From the NCBI GenBank assembly GCA_030374735.1, contig JASCIV010000816.1, forward strand, positions 1-11,797: a stretch of 11,797 nucleotides of DNA, written 5' to 3'. Under the pieces are notes generated by a model. It had not been told where the DNA came from. It ran no database searches and worked only from the letters and a program-made list of their open reading frames with translations. This document shows positions 7,255-11,797 of the stretch, piece by piece (position 1 is the stretch's first letter; every line of letters starts with the position of its first letter). Origin of the DNA: Gracilaria caudata. Its lineage: Eukaryota > Rhodophyta > Florideophyceae > Gracilariales > Gracilariaceae. The position numbers and the translations under genes were made by a program.

Positions 7255-7662
7255 ATGTTACACTTGAGAGCGGCCCTGCGAATGTGGCCGACGTTCAGGA
7301 GGTTCTGCTCCGAAGCTGCTGAAGAGACAACGAAAAAGCGATGTCGGCGTAAGAATCTAGTTGAAGTCGCGAGCTTTCTTCCAGAACGTGGACTAGGAGC
7401 AAAATTCACCCGGCTTATGTGGATTCGAAATGGGTACGAAAACTCATATTGGACAATCTCTAAGGTTTTAGAAAAGAACAAAGGTCGTTTACGGTACTAT
7501 GGACGTCTAACATGGAAAGGAGTTGAAGATCCCCGAGAAAAACCGGTCAGGACATGGCAGAAGCGTGGATGGCGATATATTATCGACGATGATCCAAAGA
7601 GCATATGGATCTTGAAAAGAGCATCCAAATCGAAGTCGCCAACAGCCTCTGCAAAATCTTAG
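7255..7662 (+). CDS. Mitochondrial small-subunit ribosomal protein mS34 (MRPS34)
   Basis: 135 residues. mS34 is a mitochondria-specific protein of the small ribosomal subunit, found in animals and plants. The core matches the family: LPERGLGAKFTRLMW at 42-56 corresponds to the LFGLGRLVTRKSW-type segment, NSYWTISKV at 63-71 to CYWRLTRV, YYGRLTWKG at 81-89 to the AWGILTFKG-type strand, and KRGWRYI at 103-109 to the closing basic-aromatic strand. The N terminus (LHLRAALRMWPTFRRFCSEA) is rich in Arg and aromatic residues with no acids before residue 20, a typical mitochondrial presequence. I chose ATG 7255; a TTG nine bases upstream opens the same frame but is not a likely start. The protein is shorter than human mS34 (218 residues), lacking most N- and C-terminal extensions. 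It converges with the NFU fusion gene, 161 bases away. Confidence 0.78.
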   Translation: MLHLRAALRMWPTFRRFCSEAAEETTKKRCRRKNLVEVASFLPERGLGAKFTRLMWIRNGYENSYWTISKVLEKNKGRLRYYGRLTWKGVEDPREKPVRTWQKRGWRYIIDDDPKSIWILKRASKSKSPTASAKS

Positions 7663-7823
7663 GACTGTGATTCTGTTGCTGATCAGCATGGACATTTCTT
7701 GGTTTCAGTCATAGTTCCCTTCGTTGTATCTCTGACTGATCTACCACCCACTTTCTTGGTTGTCGCGTTTCAACTGGACCGAGAAGTATCTCTCAAACCC
7801 AGAAGTGAAAAAGGCCTTGTGTG

Positions 7824-8903
7824 TTATTCAAAGGTCACCGCTTCAATGCCAGGGACCTTTTCCATTAGAGTCTTTTCCACTCCGTGTCTCAAACTGTTCG
7901 GTCCAGCGAACGAAAGGATGACCTCACCCTCATCAATTTCAGTCACAGAAACATCAGCACCTAGACTTCTTAGGGTTTGTCTTATAGGATCTAAAGCTTT
8001 CTCGCAAACTTCAACGGATAAATCAGTGGTAGTCTGCGTATTGACGGAAACCACTTCGTTGAGTTGACTTCCAAACCTTTCTTTTAAGGCCTTTTCGATT
8101 CCAAGTTTCATGGTAGTCGCGGCACTTGCACACGAGCTACATGCGCCCTCTAATTCGAGCACTACTTTCCCCGTTTTGCTATTAACTTGTACAACAGATA
8201 CGTTGCCACCGTCTGAAACAAGATATGGTCGAACCTCATCCAGAACGGCGTCCACATTACCTGCAGACAATTCCAACAGTTCTTTCTTCGTTGTATTTGC
8301 GAGGGGGTCGTTCTGGAAAGGGCTAACGATAGTACCGGATGCGGGTTGAATTTCTCCGACATCGCCAATGTGTCTTGCCTGCTCAGCGAGCTGAGAGTCT
8401 GATTCAGGCCATCCATCAGCATTTCCTTCAGGTGTTACCTCATTGTCAAGAACCCAAGAATCAATTACAAGCTTCATTTCACGAACCATGGGAATGGCAA
8501 ATGTCATCACCTTGACGTAGCACACAAGCTCTGAGTAATTGCGGTAATGGGTTTCTAGGGAGTCATATACATTTCTGCTCATACCAATATACACCGGCTC
8601 TTTGTCGGCATCGAGAACAGCGTAAACTCCACATATTTGCTGTTCTTGTGTTGCAGCTAAGAACAACGGAACGGGAATGACGCGGGTTCCGTCGTCTTCA
8701 TAAATCGGACTTGGAGAACTGGATGCATCAGCGCTGGAAAGGCACTCGATTGGCGATCTAAAGTGACACCGAAGGAGTGCAGCGGGCTTCGATCGCCGTG
8801 TGAGACGTCCAGGCAGACAAGAATTTCGCAGAGCACAGCAACATGATGTTGACAAGGGAGCTGCAAACACTGTGAAAGAAAACGCACAGGTCTGCCCGCT
8901 CAT
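7824..8903 (-). CDS. Plastid NFU iron-sulfur scaffold fused to an N-terminal GIY-YIG domain
   Basis: 359 residues from ATG 8903. Domains, in order: a Cys/Ser/Arg-rich transit-like leader (about 1-60, with AFSFTVFAAP near the start giving the red-lineage Phe motif); a GIY-YIG domain (about 91-160, CGVYAV... then VYIGMSRNVYDSLETHY), closest in pattern to the N-terminal domain of plant plastid glutaredoxin GRXS16; a first NFU domain (about 215-285) with the cluster-binding CSSC (Cys255 and Cys258) after LELEGA; and a second, degenerate NFU domain (about 296-359) in which the cysteines are replaced (SFAGPNSLRHGV), ending KVPGIEAVTFE. The pair of NFU domains, the second without CxxC, is the architecture of plant NFU1-3, which hand 4Fe-4S and 2Fe-2S clusters to plastid proteins such as photosystem I. 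The frame extends upstream only to a GTG at 8948. It follows QCR7 by 141 bases on the same strand. Confidence 0.9.
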   Translation of the reverse strand: MSGQTCAFSFTVFAAPLSTSCCCALRNSCLPGRLTRRSKPAALLRCHFRSPIECLSSADASSSPSPIYEDDGTRVIPVPLFLAATQEQQICGVYAVLDADKEPVYIGMSRNVYDSLETHYRNYSELVCYVKVMTFAIPMVREMKLVIDSWVLDNEVTPEGNADGWPESDSQLAEQARHIGDVGEIQPASGTIVSPFQNDPLANTTKKELLELSAGNVDAVLDEVRPYLVSDGGNVSVVQVNSKTGKVVLELEGACSSCASAATTMKLGIEKALKERFGSQLNEVVSVNTQTTTDLSVEVCEKALDPIRQTLRSLGADVSVTEIDEGEVILSFAGPNSLRHGVEKTLMEKVPGIEAVTFE

Positions 8904-9044
8904 TGCAAAGCGTAAGAAAGTTGTGTGCAAACAGTATGTGCGCACCACAGCGACGACAAAGAAGTCACGAAAACGGCAATGAGAGCAATGAGAACAAGTT
9001 GCAAAATTTTTAATCAGACGTGAGCAAGTTTGATAGATGGAGTT

Positions 9045-9392
9045 CTATTCGATAACCTGCCTCTCCACCTTCTTCTGTTTGAGCGCTTCAATACGCGTAC
9101 GTAGATAGGGATTCCATACATCTTCTTGTTCCTGAATATGTTCGGGCAGATACGTCTTCTTGACATCGAGATCAATAGCTCGCTTGAGACGCTTGTTACG
9201 CAATTCAAGTTCATGCGGTGGTAATTTAGAAATGGCATGCTTCACTTCATCGTCATACTCGTTAAGAAGGTCGTCATAACGTAACCCATACTTCCGTAAC
9301 TCCGCGCCCACGGCAGCTTGATAGGCGCGTGCGGCGCGCGACACGAGCGCGTGCACACCGGGGATCTTCAACATGTACTTTGCGACCGACAT
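9045..9392 (-). CDS. QCR7: Cytochrome bc1 complex subunit 7 (QCR7/UQCRB, 14 kDa subunit)
   Basis: 115 residues, the usual length for this family. It is a matrix-side subunit of respiratory complex III, needed for assembly and cytochrome b stability in the inner mitochondrial membrane. The pattern is characteristic: LRKYGLRYDDLLNEYDDEV at 32-50, then LPPHELELRNKRLKRAIDL at 57-75, KKTYLPEHIQEQEDVWNPYL at 78-97 and a basic ending with ERQVIE. There is no transmembrane segment, as expected. ATG 9392 is the first in frame, since the longer frame opens at a GTG (9419); the Met at residue 7 is an alternative start. It is divergent from the DUF2997 gene, 511 bases apart. Confidence 0.92.
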   Translation of the reverse strand: MSVAKYMLKIPGVHALVSRAARAYQAAVGAELRKYGLRYDDLLNEYDDEVKHAISKLPPHELELRNKRLKRAIDLDVKKTYLPEHIQEQEDVWNPYLRTRIEALKQKKVERQVIE

Positions 9393-9903
9393 TCTCCGCG
9401 CGGCTGTGGGACGCTGCACAGGTATGCGGGAAGGGGTCTAGCCGGACGCGATTGATGCGGAGGAAAGCGCGTGGGCGCGGGCGAGGGGTGCGAGGACCGA
9501 AGGGAGTGTGGCTTGGATGCGACTGAGTCTCACGCGGTCATCGGACCGCAGGCTGGGCGAGGGCGCGCAGCTGATGGCGATCGCAGCAGATGCGGCAGAC
9601 GCTGATACGCGCTGTACTTTCACTTACCATTTCTGTCTGGCCACACTGACATGGCTTGACACTGTCAGAAGCCGGCATGGTTGTCTTTGCGCCAGTGCGA
9701 AAAACGATGCAAAATGCCATGCAAAATGTTTGGTTGTCGCTCCCCGCCCCGAAATATCCACTGATGATCTCGGTCGTTGTTGACGCCACAGTTTGTGGCA
9801 CGGTTCTTGTGCCATGTGCCACGATGCTCGCTTCACGACGAGCGTGCCACTGCCCGGACTTCCTCCACCGTTTTTGTGTCACAACCAAGTTCCCGCTGAA
9901 AAG
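9393..9903. promoter_or_regulatory. Divergent region between QCR7 and the DUF2997 gene
   Basis: 511 bases. The part next to QCR7 is GC-rich. At 9707-9716 and 9719-9728 the decamer ATGCAAAATG occurs twice, 12 bases apart. Its core GCAAAATG also occurs twice (as CATTTTGC) before fabI. Frames here look spurious. I see no clear TATA box. Confidence 0.45.
9707..9728 (+). repeat. Direct repeat of ATGCAAAATG
   Basis: Two exact copies of ATGCAAAATG with a CC spacer, 176-197 bases upstream of the DUF2997 start codon. The spacing of about one helical turn would suit tandem binding sites of one regulator; this is inference. Confidence 0.55.
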
Positions 9904-10424
9904 ATGGACAGCGCTTTCGTCTCCCCGATAGCAGTTCCGCGCCATCGCGTTCAACAAAGCGTCTGCCAGCGCCCCCCTGCTATTACAGCTAATGCGGGTG
10001 AAGAGTCGGGCGCTTCATGGCAGAATACCCCGAACTACAACACGCTAGGCACAGGTATCCAATCAAAGGGTATGCAGACCATAGAGTTTTTCATTCGCCC
10101 GAACGGTGTCATCGAGGAGAAGGTCACCGGTGTGCGCGGCAAGCAATGCCAGAAGGTGCGTTTCTCGATCCATAGCGACTTCATTCGATAAAGTAAGTAT
10201 CCACGTATTGCTCTCATACCTGCCTTCTGACACTCGGCCATCTTTCCCTTTTAATATGAAAGCTCACTGAGAAGATTGAGGAGGCGTTAGGTACCGTTGT
10301 GGACGTGCAGCATACTGGCGAGTTTTATGAAAATGTCGAAGAGCTTGCGGAAAAGAATATCGAAAGAGATGGTACTGGTCAATCCTCTTCTTGGCCTGGA
10401 GGTGAGGGATATCCTACGTGGTAA
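9904..10424 (+). CDS. Plastid-targeted DUF2997 protein (ycf-like cyanobacterial family), two exons
   Basis: Exon 1 (9904-10155) and exon 2 (10263-10424) give 137 residues. Residues 57 to about 112 are the DUF2997 core: MQTIEFFIRPNGVIEEKVTG, then GKQCQK|LTEKIEEALGTV across the splice junction, then HTGEFYENV. The fit of GxxCxxLTxxIEEALG shows that the intron must be removed exactly there (phase 0). The family is small, of unknown function, widespread in cyanobacteria, where it often sits beside the ycf35 (DUF1257) gene; here it stands alone in nuclear-type DNA. Residues 1-56 (MDSAFVSPIAVPRHRVQQ..., Phe at position 5) look like a plastid transit peptide. ATG 9904 is chosen for this reason, since Met57 alone would give the bare domain. 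The end GQSSSWPGGEGYPTW is plausible, but intron-like signals overlap it (donor 10402, acceptor 10532), so the C terminus may vary. Confidence 0.82.
10156..10262 (+). other. Intron in the DUF2997 gene
   Basis: 107 nt, donor AAG|GTGCGT, acceptor ATGAAAG. It is required to keep the conserved domain in frame: reading through meets a TAA at 10189-10191. A stronger-looking donor, GTAAGT at 10193, lies inside this intron just after that TAA. Confidence 0.8.
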
Positions 10425-10532
10425 ACGCTGCGCAAACACGGCCCGTTCTGTCCCTAGTTTGCTTATAGTTCTTTCTTCCTGCTCAAAAATGCCAATACAC
10501 CGCTGTTGTACTAACGTGCTTTGAACACGCAG
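10402..10532 (+). other. Possible alternative or 3'-terminal intron of the DUF2997 gene
   Basis: 131 nt. Donor G|GTGAGG inside the last codons, a perfect TACTAAC branch-site consensus at 10509-10515 and acceptor CACGCAG 17 bases on. Splicing would replace GGEGYPTW by DPNLMTGHQ and a further Cys/Arg/Trp-rich frame open to 10816. The tail does not look like a conserved protein, so this may be optional splicing or an intron whose downstream exon is mostly non-coding. Confidence 0.4.
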
Positions 10533-11402
10533 ATCCGAATCTAATGACCGGTCATCAAAATCTGCGTGATCATTTGAGGCGGAATTGCGGTCTGTTTTGG
10601 AGCTGTGTCAATTTGCACTACTCTTGTGGAAAAGGAAACTGGCGCAGCTTCAGAAAGTTCTGCCCACCAAACCGATGGAAGGTTAAACGCAGAAGCTTCC
10701 ACCACCGCGGAATTGAGCTCGCCATGTGTCATCTCGGTTCCGCTCGGATGCGGCTTATAATGTCGCACGTAGTTGCTGTTATGTGCCGTTTTTTGTTCAA
10801 AACGTTGAATTACTGAGCCTTGCATGCATTCGAAGGCCATTGAAACACGATTTGGCTTGTTTATCTCTGTTTATCATTCGTAGTTTTTGCGCACACTTTC
10901 ATCACCGGATCTTGGTTCTCTTGCTTTGGCATGCATACCATCAGCTCAGTTCTTGATGAGTGAATGTCCCTCATTCCCTTCGAGAGTGCCTGTCTCGAGA
11001 GTCTCGCCTACTATCCGTCCACAAACACAAAACCCAGTTTTGCATGTTTGTCATCAAGACTTGATGCTCCGCGACATGTAGCTTGCCGATCATCGATACC
11101 GGGGAAAAGTGTATCGCTGCACTTCTTGCACCACATATTCCTCATATATACGGAATCGAGCGTGTTATCTACCTGACCGCATATTTGCTTCAGTGTGTGT
11201 GCGTGGAAATAGAACTATTCCTTCCCGAAAGTATCGCGAATGCCACTGTTTTAGTGATTTGGACGAAGTACTGCGCTCTACTCCTTGGATGCCTTCTCTT
11301 CTAAATTACTCTTGTTCCCTTATTATAGAGCTTTTCACCTCTGGCATCCACTGTACAAAGGTCCAATTCAACGGGATAAGCGTCTCTTAAATCACTTCTC
11401 CC
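10425..11402. other. Region after the DUF2997 gene with no recognised gene
   Basis: Apart from the intron-like signals at 10402-10532, I find no gene. From 10533 to about 10816 several frames on both strands are open for 60-95 codons, among them one with a hydrophobic start and a Ser/Thr/Ala-rich stretch (10579-10770), but none is recognisable and they contradict each other. From 10817 to 11402 there are only short frames and T-rich sequence. Confidence 0.45.
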
Positions 11403-11797
11403 GAAGAAGACGGTTGCCCGCGAAGCGGAACCTTTCTGCCATGAAACTTTGAAAGGAGGAGATATACCCGGCATGCGATGAACTTAGGATTGGTTCATGG
11501 AGTGGGAGGGAAGGGAGTGCGTTCTAACGCTGTGAGAGCTGTGTCGCTGTATGAAAGAACCATCAAAACAGGGAGGTCACCTTAGGCCCTGTACAACTTG
11601 GATGTTCTTCTGAAAAATGGTGCAGCATGAGTGAATGCTGACGCTATGAGGGCTGTGTGGCTGTATGAAAGAGCGATTGAAGAGGGAGGTCACGTTAAGG
11701 CCATGAACAACTTGGATGTTCTTCTGAAAAATGGTGCAGCATGAGTGAATGCTGACGCTATGAGGGCTGTGTGGCTGTATGAAAGAGCGATTGAAGA
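11403..11797 (+). pseudogene. Degenerate Sel1-like (TPR-related) repeat gene fragment, continuing past the window
   Basis: The translation shows Sel1-like units of 38 residues, for example NADAMRAVWLYERAIEEGG then HVKAMNNLDVLLKNGAA, matching the A-x-x-LYERAIEEG...AM-x-NLG-x-LL-x-NGA pattern of these helical-repeat scaffold proteins. It is broken: unit A (11403-11516) has a frame change near 11479 between GMR and NLGLVHGVGG, unit B (11517-11630) has TAG at 11583 and TGA at 11628, and unit C (11631-11744) has TGA at 11742 in the same place. No start codon or upstream exon is visible. The parent gene may be intact elsewhere in the genome; Sel1 proteins are common adaptor proteins, and no specific role can be given. 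Confidence 0.75.
11517..11797 (+). repeat. 114-bp tandem repeat within the Sel1-like pseudogene
   Basis: Units start at 11517, 11631 and 11745 (the last cut by the window edge after 53 bases). The third is identical to the second over all 53 visible bases. The first two are identical over their last 36 bases (AACTTGGATG... to GCATGA) and diverge in the first half. The period equals 38 codons, so the repeat still reflects the protein unit. Confidence 0.85.

Noticed and set aside
10541..10840. A 99-codon minus-strand frame starting with ATG
   Set aside because: Frames on the opposite strand are equally open, the composition is not distinctive and no family is recognised; kept only as part of the unassigned region.
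11449..11475. AGGAGGAGATATACCC followed by ATG, resembling a bacterial ribosome binding site or vector leader
   Set aside because: It aligns with the Sel1-like unit as the codons for LKGGDIPGM, so it is part of the degenerate repeat and not a bacterial or vector signal.

Overview
The window looks like nuclear DNA of a eukaryotic alga with a primary, red-lineage plastid, most likely a unicellular or otherwise compact red alga. Three genes encode plastid-type proteins of cyanobacterial or plastid ancestry: enoyl-ACP reductase, a plastid-type NFU scaffold and a DUF2997 protein. Each starts with a short transit-peptide-like leader that has a Phe near the N terminus and no preceding signal peptide, as expected for red algal or glaucophyte plastid import. 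Two more genes encode mitochondrial proteins (ribosomal protein mS34 and complex III subunit QCR7). Introns are few and short (about 54-131 nt). Assignment to a genus is not possible from the sequence alone.

Layout, left to right. A protein with two BRK-like repeats (+, open frame reaching the left edge) faces an eIF2B-delta-like gene (-) across about 1.6 kb with no secure gene. A 1.45 kb divergent region separates the eIF2B gene from plastid enoyl-ACP reductase (+) and carries a GC-rich palindrome with a G run and a separated 14-bp inverted repeat. Next come two small candidate minus-strand genes, each needing an intron to make sense: a 49-residue membrane protein and a 49-residue basic protein. 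Between them lies a cluster of three perfect palindromes. Then follow mS34 (+), the GIY-YIG/NFU fusion (-) and QCR7 (-) at short spacing, and divergently the spliced DUF2997 gene (+). The right edge holds a degenerate Sel1-like repeat array with stop codons shared between its copies.

The genes do not form an operon, but five consecutive well-identified genes (fabI, mS34, NFU, QCR7, DUF2997) are organelle-directed and arranged as divergent or tightly packed pairs. The most notable protein is the fusion of a GIY-YIG domain, like that of the plant plastid monothiol glutaredoxin GRXS16, to a two-domain plastid NFU. The most notable missed coding matter is on the minus strand between fabI and mS34. 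Many ATG choices here are the first in-frame ATG, because longer frames open only at GTG or TTG codons, which are not expected to start nuclear genes.
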